From positions 1-64,000 of the forward strand of contig JAFXRG010000036.1 in assembly GCA_017526525.1 (NCBI GenBank): 64,000 bases of DNA, written 5' to 3'. The DNA comes from Clostridia bacterium. Its GTDB lineage: Bacteria; Bacillota; Clostridia; Christensenellales; Aristaeellaceae. The notes beneath the pieces were generated by a model that was not told the DNA's origin, searched no databases, and saw nothing but the letters and a program-made list of their open reading frames with translations. A program made the position numbers and the translations under genes. This document shows, in pieces, positions 32,138 through 40,760 of the stretch; positions within the stretch are counted from its first letter, which is position 1, and each line of letters opens with the position of its first letter.

Positions 32138-33580
32138 TCAGACGGCGGTGTTGGCGCGGATCAGGTTCCGGTAAAAGTCCACCGCGCCGGGCAGGCAGCT
32201 GATTTCAATGTTTTCATTCAGCCCGTGCATGCCTTTCATCTGCTCCGGCCCGTAAATGACCGGGGCAAAGCGCACGACGTTTTCACAGATATCCTCATAG
32301 AACCGGGCGTCCGTGGCGCCGGTCATCACGTAGGGACTGCCGGCGCACCCGGGAAAGGTTTCGTTCACGGTCTGCACCACCAGGCGGAAGGCTTCCCCGT
32401 GAATATCCGTCGGCTTTGTATAGTCTGCGGCTTGCAGCACCTCTGTCTGCAGGCCGTATTTTTCCGCGCGTTTCCGGATCAGGGCAAGGCTTTCCTCCAT
32501 GCCCTGGTGGGGAATAAACCGCATGTTGGCGCTGACGGAGGCTTTCTGGGGCATGACGTTGCAGGCTTCGGAGCCGGACAGCATGGTGAAGGCCACGGTG
32601 GTCCGGATCATGGCGCCGGCCTGGGCGCTGATGAGGGGCAGAACCCGCAGCAGCAGGGGCCGGAAAAGCCACAGGTTGCCGAAAACCCACCGGAGGGGGA
32701 AGGACGCGTAAGGCGCCAGGGTCTGAAACATGGCGGCCACTTCCCCGGGCATTTTCCGGCGGAAAACGGAATGCGTCTCCACGTCATGCACAAAGTCCGC
32801 CAGGCGGGCAACGGGGGAATGGGGCTTCGGCGTGCTGGCATGGCCGCCGTCGGAAACAGCGGTAAAGCGGACATCCGCCTTGCCTTTTTCAAAAACCCCG
32901 ATCATGGCGAAGTTTCCGGGAATTCCGGCAATCGGCTCCCGGATGATGCCGCCGCCTTCATCGCAGACCAGGAAGGGATGAACCCCTCTTTTTTTCAGCT
33001 CCGCCACCAGCTTCGGACATCCGTCGCCGGCCCATTCCTCGGTACAGGAGGAGGACAGGTACACATCGTTTTCCGGAACGTATCCGGATTCCAGCAGCTC
33101 TTCCACCGCCTGGAAAAACGCCATGAGGGAGCATTTGGTATCCGAGGCGCCCCGCCCCCAGACCTTGCCGTCGGCAAGATCCCCGGAAAAGGGCGGATGA
33201 ATCCATTCGCCTTCGGCAGGCACCACGTCCTGATGGCTCATGAGCACCAGCGGGCGGGCGGAGGATTTTCCTTTCCAGGAAAAGAGCAGGTTTCCGTCCA
33301 GCTCCGTTTTTTCCAGCTGCGCGTGAACCCGGGGAAAAAGCTGCTCCAGGAGCCGGTGAAAAGCCAGGAACTTCTCCCGCTGGTTTTCGCCGGGAACGGA
33401 AACGGTTTCCTGCCGGATCATGGCGGAAAGCTTTTCCGCGTACGCCCCGGCCCGGGCAGGATCCGGCGCCGGTTCATAGGCGGAGCGCCGGGGCGTGATG
33501 AACAGGGTCCGGACCAGGGAAGCCGCCAGAAGAAGAAGCACAAGGCCGGCGCAGGCCCCCAGAATGTACAGGACGATCAT
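32138..33580 (-). CDS. M20-family metallopeptidase with N-terminal membrane anchor
   Basis: This 480-residue protein has an N-terminal hydrophobic helix (about 3-22), then an M20 dizinc peptidase domain: SHQDVVP (His ligand), WGRGASDTK (bridging Asp), SCTEEWAGDG (catalytic Glu and ligand) and a late His in KGMHGLNENI. The pattern suits PM20D1-like or carboxypeptidase members that cleave N-acyl amino acids or dipeptides. Its start overlaps the stop of a membrane protein gene by 4 bases. Two membrane genes lie upstream, so the product might feed or use their cargo. Confidence 0.87.
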   Translation of the reverse strand: MIVLYILGACAGLVLLLLAASLVRTLFITPRRSAYEPAPDPARAGAYAEKLSAMIRQETVSVPGENQREKFLAFHRLLEQLFPRVHAQLEKTELDGNLLFSWKGKSSARPLVLMSHQDVVPAEGEWIHPPFSGDLADGKVWGRGASDTKCSLMAFFQAVEELLESGYVPENDVYLSSSCTEEWAGDGCPKLVAELKKRGVHPFLVCDEGGGIIREPIAGIPGNFAMIGVFEKGKADVRFTAVSDGGHASTPKPHSPVARLADFVHDVETHSVFRRKMPGEVAAMFQTLAPYASFPLRWVFGNLWLFRPLLLRVLPLISAQAGAMIRTTVAFTMLSGSEACNVMPQKASVSANMRFIPHQGMEESLALIRKRAEKYGLQTEVLQAADYTKPTDIHGEAFRLVVQTVNETFPGCAGSPYVMTGATDARFYEDICENVVRFAPVIYGPEQMKGMHGLNENIEISCLPGAVDFYRNLIRANTAV

Positions 33581-34302
33581 TTCTGACCGACCTCCTTCCG
33601 GACTTTCCGGTACCGCAGCCAGCTCAGGCCGATGGCCAGGGCGCCGCTGGGAATGATCATGAAGCTGGTGGAGGCAGTCAGGGAGGGAACGAACATGAAC
33701 AGCAGGGACATGCAGACCAGGGGCACCAGCGCCAGGCGGACATCCTTGCGGTAATACTTATAGGCCATGGCGCCGAACAGCGCCGGAACCACATTGGCAA
33801 AGCCGGGCTGCAGGACCTTGCTTTCCAGCAGGGGCTGCAGGGGAAGGATCAGCAGAACGCCCAGGGCCAGCACCACAATGGTGACCAGGGCGGAGGTGGC
33901 GATGGACAGGGTGGAAATGACTTCGTTTTCGGGGGTGCCGGCTTTGGCGCCAACGAGCTCCCGGGCGTTCATGGCGCAGGGAATTTTCATGTTGATCAGG
34001 TTGCCGGTAATAAAGGCCAGGTAGCTTCCGCCGGCCCCCAGCATGGGCGTGTAGACCAGGTATTCCACAATGCTGGAAACCGTCCAGACCAGGCCGACGG
34101 ACAGGAATCCCCGGGCGGCGGCTCCCAGGTCCGGCAGGGTGCCCAGGAGGCTTCCGATCAGGAAGGGCGCGCCCAGAAGCATGGCCAGGGTCAGCAGGGA
34201 AACGGCCTGGCCCAGGCGGTGCGTGGATTTCAGGTAGGCTTCATACTTTTTCGGATCGACGGTGCCGGCTGTTTTTACGTTCACGTTTTTTTCCGTATTC
34301 AT
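33577..34302 (-). CDS. Polytopic membrane protein in the M20 operon
   Basis: This protein of about 241 residues has seven or so hydrophobic helices (for example LLTLAMLLGAPFLIGSLLG and ALVTIVVLALGVLLILPL) after a short polar N-terminus. It overlaps the peptidase start by ATGA and sits 17 bases after another membrane gene. I see no nucleotide-binding or catalytic motif. Paired small membrane proteins next to an M20 peptidase suggest a two-subunit transporter for amino acids or N-acyl compounds. The start at 34302 follows AAAGGAGGAGC. Confidence 0.7.
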   Translation of the reverse strand: MNTEKNVNVKTAGTVDPKKYEAYLKSTHRLGQAVSLLTLAMLLGAPFLIGSLLGTLPDLGAAARGFLSVGLVWTVSSIVEYLVYTPMLGAGGSYLAFITGNLINMKIPCAMNARELVGAKAGTPENEVISTLSIATSALVTIVVLALGVLLILPLQPLLESKVLQPGFANVVPALFGAMAYKYYRKDVRLALVPLVCMSLLFMFVPSLTASTSFMIIPSGALAIGLSWLRYRKVRKEVGQK

Positions 34303-34319
34303 GGCAATGCTCCTCCTTT

Positions 34320-35069
34320 TCAATGTCCGATGGCCACAGCGGCGGCCATGCCCAGCAGCATGCTGCCTGCAATGGAGAAGTTATCCACCCAGGCCAGGTG
34401 CTTCTTTTCCGCCAGCCAGGTGAAGACGGCCATGGCGAGGGCGGCTACCGCGGCGGTGACCAGCGGGGTCCAGCTGCCGGAGAAGGTGAACAGGCCGCTG
34501 CCGGAGACAAAGCCGCCCAGGTAGCTGCCCAGGTAGGCGCTGACCATGCCGATAAACATGGCGGCCATAGCCTGATCCCCGAAGCCGCGGCCGGCGGAGG
34601 CACCGGCGGGATTCCGGCCCTGGAGGCGCCGGAGATAGCGCCGGTTGAAAAGGGTCGTGAGAACCATTCCCCACATAATGCAGACGCTCATCAGAAGCGC
34701 AATGGTGGCAAAAGCCTGGGTGGTCATGGCGTCGGGGGAGAGGGAAACCCCCACCTGCTCCGCGGCAGCGTCGGCAACCTGGGTTTCATAATGCAGGGCG
34801 CCGATAACGCTCAGCCGCAGCCAGGGCCAGGGAAGGCCCAGGCTTCCGCTCAGCGCCAGCACGCCCAGCAGGATCGCCACGCTGGGCAGCAGGGAGAAGG
34901 TGGCGCTGGAGGTAACGGCGCGCTTCATTTTTACGGGATCCATTCCCAGCGCTTTGCCCGCTTTCCAGGCACGCACCAGGAACACCACACAGACCGCGGC
35001 GATGAACAGGACAATTCCGCCGCAGATCAGGTAAATTCCGGTTCCGTTGAGCTTTTCCAGAACAGTCAT
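34320..35069 (-). CDS. DUF5058-like membrane protein
   Basis: This 249-residue protein has six or seven membrane helices. The block SATFSLLPSVAILLGVLALS and GLPWPWLRLSVIGALHYETQ match what I recall of DUF5058, a family of unknown function found in Clostridia. It begins an operon that includes a second membrane protein and an M20 peptidase. A leader of about 85 bases with an internal terminator lies upstream, so expression may be attenuated. An AAAGGTAGG site precedes the ATG. Confidence 0.6.
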   Translation of the reverse strand: MTVLEKLNGTGIYLICGGIVLFIAAVCVVFLVRAWKAGKALGMDPVKMKRAVTSSATFSLLPSVAILLGVLALSGSLGLPWPWLRLSVIGALHYETQVADAAAEQVGVSLSPDAMTTQAFATIALLMSVCIMWGMVLTTLFNRRYLRRLQGRNPAGASAGRGFGDQAMAAMFIGMVSAYLGSYLGGFVSGSGLFTFSGSWTPLVTAAVAALAMAVFTWLAEKKHLAWVDNFSIAGSMLLGMAAAVAIGH

Positions 35070-35111
35070 AAAAGAAAACCTACCTTTCTCCGGTTTGCGC
35101 TTCCGGGCAGG

Positions 35112-35135
35112 AAAAAACGCCGCATACAGGCGGCG
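35112..35135 (-). terminator. Intrinsic terminator inside the leader of the DUF5058-M20 operon
   Basis: On the minus strand CGCCGC (35135-35130) pairs with GCGGCG across a 6-base loop and is followed by TTTTTT (35117-35112). It lies between the operon's promoter and its first gene, so it would act as an attenuator. No minus-strand gene ends just upstream. Confidence 0.6.
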
Positions 35136-35159
35136 GCGCGGAATGCTTTACCGGGGAAA

Positions 35160-35188
35160 AGTATAAGGGAATTCACCGGGGATTGCAA
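35160..35188 (-). promoter_or_regulatory. Promoter of the DUF5058-M20 operon
   Basis: On the minus strand TTGCAA (35188-35183), a 17-base spacer and TATACT (35165-35160) are found. Transcription should start near 35153, ahead of the leader terminator. Confidence 0.6.
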
Positions 35189-35206
35189 GGCTGAAATCCC
35201 CGGTGG

Positions 35207-35235
35207 ATGACAGGGGAGAAAGAAAATGGTATAAT
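35207..35235 (+). promoter_or_regulatory. Promoter of the acyltransferase pair
   Basis: ATGACA, a 17-base spacer and TATAAT lie 35 bases before the start codon, divergent from the DUF5058 promoter. Confidence 0.6.
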
Positions 35236-35269
35236 TCTCCGGTATATGTTTTTTTGGGATGGAGGCATC

Positions 35270-36538
35270 ATGAGAAAGCAATGGTACCGGCTGGACAACG
35301 CGGCGTTGATTTTTCCGGCCGTGATGCGGAAGAACTGGAACAACCTTTTCCGTGTTTCCGCTACCCTGAAGGATCCGGTGGATCCGGCGGTGCTGAACCG
35401 GGCGGTCTCTGATCTTCTTCCGCGTTTTCCGACTGTTTTCGTGCGGCTGCGGACGGGGTTTTTCTGGTACTACCTGGAGAGCCTGGACGAAGCTCCCGCC
35501 GCGGAGGAGGACTATGCCTGGCCGCTGACCCCCATGTCCCGGCGGAAACTGAAAAAATGCTGCATCCGGATCCTGTATTACCGGAACCGGATCGCGGTGG
35601 AATTTTTCCATTCCGTTACGGACGGAAACGGCGGCATGACGTTCCTGCAGAACCTGACAGCCCGGTACCTGAGCCTGAAGGAGGGGCTGAAAATCCCCGC
35701 GGAGGGCCGGATCCTGGATCCGGCGGAGGCGCCGAAGACCGAGGAAACCCGGGACTGTTTCCAGCTGTGCGGGGCGAAACGCGGGATTTCCCGGGCGGAG
35801 GAAAACGCGTACCGGCTTCGGGGCAATCCGGAGGAAGGATTCTTCCGGCATATTGTTACGGGAATCCTGCCCACGGACAGGCTGCTGGAAAAGGCGCACG
35901 CGGAGGGCGTGACGGTAACGGCCTACCTGGCGGCGGTGATGGCGGAGGCGGTGCTGAAACGGCAGCAGAAGGACGCGAACGCCGGACGGCGGCGGCATAT
36001 CAAGATTACGATTCCGGTGAACCTGCGGAAGACCTTCGGCCTGGAAACCCTCCGGAACTTCACCCTGGCGGTGAACATCGGCTTTGATCCGGAGCTGGGG
36101 GAATATACGCCGGGAGAAATCTGCCGGCTGATGCACCACCAGCTGGCGGCGGAAACCATTTCCCAGCGGATGGCGGGACGGGTCACCACGAATGTGCAGC
36201 TGCAGCGCAGCCTGGCCCTGCGGCTGGTGCCGCTGCCGCTGAAGACGCTGGCCATGCGGCTGGTGTATTCCATCAGCGGGGAAAGCAAGGGATGCCTGAA
36301 CATCTCCAACATGGGCGTGGTTACCCTGCCGGAAGTCATGGAGCCTTATGTGGAACGGTTTGATTTTATTATCGGAGTGCAGTATTCGTATCCGAATAAC
36401 TGCTCGGTGGTTACCTGGAACGGAAAAACATACATCAGCATGATCCGGGGCATCCGGGATTCGGAGCTGGAGCGCCTGTTCTTCTCGACCCTGGTGGAGC
36501 GGGGCATTCCGGTGGATATTGAAAGCAACGGACGGTGA
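35270..36538 (+). CDS. Condensation-domain-like acyltransferase
   Basis: This 422-residue protein resembles the condensation/alcohol acetyltransferase-like superfamily. The catalytic motif is HSVTDGNGG (HxxxDG; about 116), with KITIPVNLRKTFGLETLRNF and the late block LNISNMGVVTLPE. Such enzymes move an acyl group from CoA or a carrier to a hydroxyl or amine. No NRPS modules, carrier proteins or PKS genes lie nearby. GGAGG precedes the ATG. The next gene, encoding a zinc-ribbon DUF6320 membrane protein, starts 7 bases after its stop, so the pair may work together at the membrane. Confidence 0.75.
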   Translation: MRKQWYRLDNAALIFPAVMRKNWNNLFRVSATLKDPVDPAVLNRAVSDLLPRFPTVFVRLRTGFFWYYLESLDEAPAAEEDYAWPLTPMSRRKLKKCCIRILYYRNRIAVEFFHSVTDGNGGMTFLQNLTARYLSLKEGLKIPAEGRILDPAEAPKTEETRDCFQLCGAKRGISRAEENAYRLRGNPEEGFFRHIVTGILPTDRLLEKAHAEGVTVTAYLAAVMAEAVLKRQQKDANAGRRRHIKITIPVNLRKTFGLETLRNFTLAVNIGFDPELGEYTPGEICRLMHHQLAAETISQRMAGRVTTNVQLQRSLALRLVPLPLKTLAMRLVYSISGESKGCLNISNMGVVTLPEVMEPYVERFDFIIGVQYSYPNNCSVVTWNGKTYISMIRGIRDSELERLFFSTLVERGIPVDIESNGR

Positions 36539-36545
36539 AGAATTC

Positions 36546-37241
36546 ATGTATTGTGTTTATTGCGGCGTGCGCCTGCAGGAGGGCGTCCGGGAATGCCCCC
36601 TGTGCCATACGAAGGTGCAGATTATGGAGGAAGGCGGGACACAGGAGGCTTCGGCCTGGCCGGACAGGTATCCCGGGGCGGAACGCACGGCGGGCCGGAT
36701 TCTTACCATTTCCCTGATCTCGGTCATCCTGCTGGCGGCAGCGCTGGGCTGTCTGATTTTCTGCCTGAAAAGCCGGGGCGGGGTGGCCTGGAGCGGCATC
36801 GCCGGACTGGGAATGGCCCTGTTCTGGGTCTGGGTGGTGCTGCCGTCCTGCTTCCGGCGGTGGCGGCCGATGGTTTTCCTGCCGCTGGATTTTGCCTGCG
36901 CCGCGGGCTATCTGCTGTATATCTGCGAAGCCACGGGCGGCCGCTGGTTCCTGTCCTTCGCGTTTCCGGTAACGGCGCTGGCGGCGCTGCTGACGCTCAC
37001 GGGCGTGGCGATGATGCGGTATATTGTCCAGGGCCGCCTGCGCCTGATGAGCCTGCTGGTGATCGCCATCGGGCTGAGCTTTATGCTGGTGGAGTTTTTC
37101 CAGCATATTACCTTCGGAACGCCCATGTTTGTCTGGTCGCTGTATGTCATGAGCGTCTTTGTCCTGGCCGGGGTATTCCTGCTGGTGGCTTCGTTTATTC
37201 CGCCCCTGCGGCTGATGCTCCGGAAAACGTTTTTTTACTGA
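36546..37241 (+). CDS. Zinc-ribbon membrane protein, DUF6320-like
   Basis: This 231-residue protein starts with a zinc ribbon, MYCVYCGVRLQEGVRECPLC (two CxxC pairs), then has about six membrane helices. The architecture matches DUF6320, often encoded beside alcohol acetyltransferase-like genes, as here. The function is unknown. The ATG at 36546 places the ribbon at the N-terminus; an in-frame ATG at 36519 lies inside the upstream gene and is a possible alternative. The upstream stop lies seven bases before it. Confidence 0.75.
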   Translation: MYCVYCGVRLQEGVRECPLCHTKVQIMEEGGTQEASAWPDRYPGAERTAGRILTISLISVILLAAALGCLIFCLKSRGGVAWSGIAGLGMALFWVWVVLPSCFRRWRPMVFLPLDFACAAGYLLYICEATGGRWFLSFAFPVTALAALLTLTGVAMMRYIVQGRLRLMSLLVIAIGLSFMLVEFFQHITFGTPMFVWSLYVMSVFVLAGVFLLVASFIPPLRLMLRKTFFY

Positions 37242-37305
37242 ACTGGAACAAAGAACCCCTGTGGTTCGTCAGATAATCTGAAAGCTGGAAGACGGAGGAA
37301 TGACT

Positions 37306-39807
37306 ATGCGCCGATGGACCGGAATCCTGATAATGCTGTGCCTGCTGCTGGCCGCGGCTCCCTGGGGAATGGGCGCCGGGGCGGAAAGCCTGCATACGGA
37401 GGTGGAAAACCAGCAGCTGGAGATCGAGGCGGTAATCGGGTACGACGGGATGATCACCTATGGAAAACCGATTCCGCTCCGCGTGACGGTGCGGAACCGG
37501 GGCGGGGACCTGGAAGCCACCCTGGCGGTAAACGGCTATGTATCTTCCAGGGATTACGACCGGTTTGAAACGGAACTGTCGGTTCCCGCGGGCAGCGAAC
37601 GGACCGTCGTGCTGCCTGTGCAGGCGGATACCGTACAGGGAGTCTTCACGGCGGAGATCGTGCGGGACGGAAAGGTGATCCGGGCGGTGAACGCGGTTCC
37701 CTCCGGAACGATCAACCCGTCCGCCATGCTGATCGGGGTTCTTTCTTCCCGGCCGAGGAACCTGTCCAACCTGGATATTTCCGCGGCGGACGATCCCCTG
37801 CTGCGGTATGAATACTGGCAGACCGTGCCCCTGACCCCGGAAACCCTGCCGGAGGACCCGGACCTGCTGGGTGCTTTCGGCATGATGGTGCTGGACGATA
37901 CGGATCCGGCGCTGCTGACGGAAAAACAGCGGAGCGCGCTGCTGAACTGGGTGTCGGCGGGGCATGTGCTGATGGTGGGCGGCGGTACCGCCGGCCCACG
38001 GAACCTGGCGTTCCTGGGGGATGCGGTATCCTTGCAGGCGGATGCCTTTCCGGTGTCGGACCGGGTGCTGGAAGCGCTGGAAAACTATCACGGCCAGCAG
38101 CTTTCGGGCCGGCGGCCGGAGATCGCCCTGTGTTCCCTGAAGGGCGGCGAGCCCCTGATCCGGGACGCGGAAGGCAACGACCTGGTGTACTGGATCCCCA
38201 TGGGCCACGGCAGCGTTGTCGTCCTGGCATGGGAAGCCGGCGACGCAACCCTGAATTCGGAACGGCTGATGCATGTCTTTTACCAGAAAATGATCCTGAC
38301 GCAGGATGCGAACCTGTATAACCGGATCCTGTACCGGTCGGAGGATAGCGCCGGCGTATACGGTCCGGACGGAGACACGCGGCTGAAGGTGCATACGGGC
38401 CTGGCCGCCGGCGCGGCCATCGCCGCGGGTGCCCTGGTGATCGGCCTGCTTTTGTGGTTCATCCTGAAGCGCAAAGGCGCGACGAGCTGGATGTGGCTGG
38501 CGCTGCCTCTGCTGTCGGCGGCGGCTGCGGCGGCCCTCGTGCTGCTTTCCGGCAGCTCCTCCATGACCCATCCCATGGCGGTGGTGACGGAGAACCGGAT
38601 CCAGGGCGCGGACGGGGAAACGGTCCGGGCCACGGCAGTATCCGTGGAGGCGCCCCGGGCGGGCATTTACCGGATCAGCCTGGACGGCGAACAGGCAACG
38701 CCCCTGATCGACGGGCCGTATTATTACTGGGGAGAAGAGGAGGACGATACGCCGAAGGAACCGGCCAAGCTGCGGGTGATCCGCTTCCGGGGCCGGGAAA
38801 ACGGCGCGGCTTTCAATGCCGAAACCCCCTGGCAGCTGATGAGCCTCAGCGCGCATTCCGAGGAAGCGGAAGGCACGGTGGAAGCGGAAATCTGGATGGA
38901 AGCGGACGGCCTTCACGGCCAGATCCGCAACGGAAAGCCCTGGGGACTGAAGGCCGGGGCGGTGCTGTGCAACTACGGGTTTGTGCGGATTCCGGCGCTG
39001 GCCCCCGGGGAAAGCGCATCCTTTGCGCTGCTTTCGGGCGCAACGGCGGATCCGCAGAATCCGGAATATACCGACGGAGTGATGGTGCGGAACGCGCCGG
39101 CCTCCAGCCTTTACGCCGTACAGAACCAGTACTTTTACGGAAGCGGGGAAGAACGGTACGGCAGCCGGGAAAGCACCCTGTCCGGGCTGGTTTCCGCGGC
39201 GTCGGGGCGGCTGAGTGACCAGCAGACCGGCAGGAAGGGAGGAGATCTTTCCTCCGGTATGTTCCTGTACTGCGCGGAGCCGGAAGCGGCCTTCACCGGA
39301 AACGTCCGGGTGAACGGGGAAGCTCCCGGAGCGCTGACCACTTTTTCGATGTTTACCGCGGAAATCCGTTACCTGACGGTAGGCCGCACCGGCGTGGTTT
39401 TCCATCCCCCCGGAACGGACCGGGCGGTCCGCTGCGAGCTGGATGCATCCGGAAACCCCGCCGGGGTGATGTCGGATACCTCCGGGCGGAGTTATGCCTG
39501 GTATCCGGTTTCCGAAATGCCCACCTTCCGCTTTACCCTGCAGGATGCGACTTCCATGAATATTACTTCCCTGTCCCTGAACATGGAGTCCTGGTATACC
39601 TCGGATGTGCAGTGCTATGTGCTGCATTCCCGGCTGAAAACCTGGGTGCAGGCGGAACTGAACGCCCCGCTTCTCCATCCCGAAAAATACCTGGACGCTT
39701 CCGGCAGCCTGTATGTCCAGTTCCGTCCCGTGACCCCGGACAGCTACGCGGAAATTCCCGCCCCGGGCCTGACCCTGGAAGGAACCGTAAAACAGGCGGA
39801 CCGCTGA
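37306..39807 (+). CDS. Exported membrane protein heading the MoxR operon
   Basis: This protein of about 833 residues has a signal peptide (to about 25), a large extracytoplasmic region (about 26-365), two membrane helices (about 366-388 and 394-416) and a second large outside region (about 420-833). The first region has a glutamine-amidotransferase-like fold segment (MVLDDTDPALLTEKQRSALL; WVSAGHVLMVGGG), like the one in the last gene of the operon. I do not recognise the rest. The start at 37306 is seven bases from AGGAGG. It heads eight closely spaced genes. Confidence 0.7.
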   Translation: MRRWTGILIMLCLLLAAAPWGMGAGAESLHTEVENQQLEIEAVIGYDGMITYGKPIPLRVTVRNRGGDLEATLAVNGYVSSRDYDRFETELSVPAGSERTVVLPVQADTVQGVFTAEIVRDGKVIRAVNAVPSGTINPSAMLIGVLSSRPRNLSNLDISAADDPLLRYEYWQTVPLTPETLPEDPDLLGAFGMMVLDDTDPALLTEKQRSALLNWVSAGHVLMVGGGTAGPRNLAFLGDAVSLQADAFPVSDRVLEALENYHGQQLSGRRPEIALCSLKGGEPLIRDAEGNDLVYWIPMGHGSVVVLAWEAGDATLNSERLMHVFYQKMILTQDANLYNRILYRSEDSAGVYGPDGDTRLKVHTGLAAGAAIAAGALVIGLLLWFILKRKGATSWMWLALPLLSAAAAAALVLLSGSSSMTHPMAVVTENRIQGADGETVRATAVSVEAPRAGIYRISLDGEQATPLIDGPYYYWGEEEDDTPKEPAKLRVIRFRGRENGAAFNAETPWQLMSLSAHSEEAEGTVEAEIWMEADGLHGQIRNGKPWGLKAGAVLCNYGFVRIPALAPGESASFALLSGATADPQNPEYTDGVMVRNAPASSLYAVQNQYFYGSGEERYGSRESTLSGLVSAASGRLSDQQTGRKGGDLSSGMFLYCAEPEAAFTGNVRVNGEAPGALTTFSMFTAEIRYLTVGRTGVVFHPPGTDRAVRCELDASGNPAGVMSDTSGRSYAWYPVSEMPTFRFTLQDATSMNITSLSLNMESWYTSDVQCYVLHSRLKTWVQAELNAPLLHPEKYLDASGSLYVQFRPVTPDSYAEIPAPGLTLEGTVKQADR

Positions 39808-39821
39808 AAAGGAGAAAGCAT

Positions 39822-40760
39822 ATGCTGAAACTCTGTGAACTCTCGAAATCCTACGGCCAGGTACAGGCCCTGGACGCGCTGAGCCTGGAAATCGGGGAAG
39901 GCCAGCTGCACGGCTTTGTGGGCCCCAACGGTGCGGGCAAAACCACCACCATGCGGATCCTGGCCACCCTGCTGAAGCCCACCTCCGGTACGGCCCAGGT
40001 CAACGGGGCGGACGTGGTGCGCTCCCCGGCGGAAGCCCGGAAGCAGATCGGGTGGATGCCGGACTTTTTCGGGGTGTACGACAGCCTGAAAAGCTGGGAA
40101 TACCTGGACTTTTATGCCCGCTGCCACCGCCTGGGGACAAAGGAAAGAAAGCAGATGACGGACCGCCTGCTGGCGCTGGTGCACCTGGAAGATAAGCGGG
40201 ACGCGTATGTGGATTCCCTTTCCCGGGGCATGAAGCAGCGGCTCTGCCTGGCCCGCGCCCTGATTCACGATCCGAAGCTCCTGCTGCTGGACGAACCGGC
40301 CTCGGGAATGGATCCCCGGGCCCGGGCGGACATGAAAAGCATTCTCCGGACGCTGCGGGAAATGGGAAAAACGGTGCTGATCTCCTCCCATATCCTGCCG
40401 GAACTGAGCGAGATGTGTGATTCCCTGACGATCCTGGATCACGGGCACCTGGTATTCTCCGGCAGCGTTGCGGAGCTGTCGGACAAAATGAACGGCAACG
40501 CCCCGCTGATCATCCGGCTGCAGGAGGGCTGCGGCGGCGAAACGGTGGAGCGTGCGGTGGCCTGCCTGAAGGAAATGCCCTTCCTGCAGGAGCTGCTGCA
40601 GGAGGAACCGTACTGCCTGAAGGCCCGCCTGGAAGGCGGGGAGGAGGAAACCGCCCGGATGCTGCGGGAACTGATCCGGCAGGAGATTCCCGTGTGCGAT
40701 TTCCACCGGGCCCCGATGAACCTGGAGAAAGTCTTCATGGAGGTGACCGGCGATGCTTAA
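39822..40760 (+). CDS. ABC-2-type ATPase in the MoxR operon
   Basis: This 312-residue ATPase has Walker A GPNGAGKTT (about 34-42), Q-loop region WMPDFFGVYDSL, signature LSRGMKQRLCLARAL, Walker B LLLLDEPASGMDP and H-loop ISSHILPEL. It is closest to CcmA/GldA-like ATPases. A C-terminal extension of about 90 residues follows. GGAGAAAG precedes the ATG. It overlaps the permease start by 8 bases. Placed between an exported protein and MoxR genes, the transporter may serve envelope assembly rather than drug efflux. Confidence 0.86.
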   Translation: MLKLCELSKSYGQVQALDALSLEIGEGQLHGFVGPNGAGKTTTMRILATLLKPTSGTAQVNGADVVRSPAEARKQIGWMPDFFGVYDSLKSWEYLDFYARCHRLGTKERKQMTDRLLALVHLEDKRDAYVDSLSRGMKQRLCLARALIHDPKLLLLDEPASGMDPRARADMKSILRTLREMGKTVLISSHILPELSEMCDSLTILDHGHLVFSGSVAELSDKMNGNAPLIIRLQEGCGGETVERAVACLKEMPFLQELLQEEPYCLKARLEGGEEETARMLRELIRQEIPVCDFHRAPMNLEKVFMEVTGDA

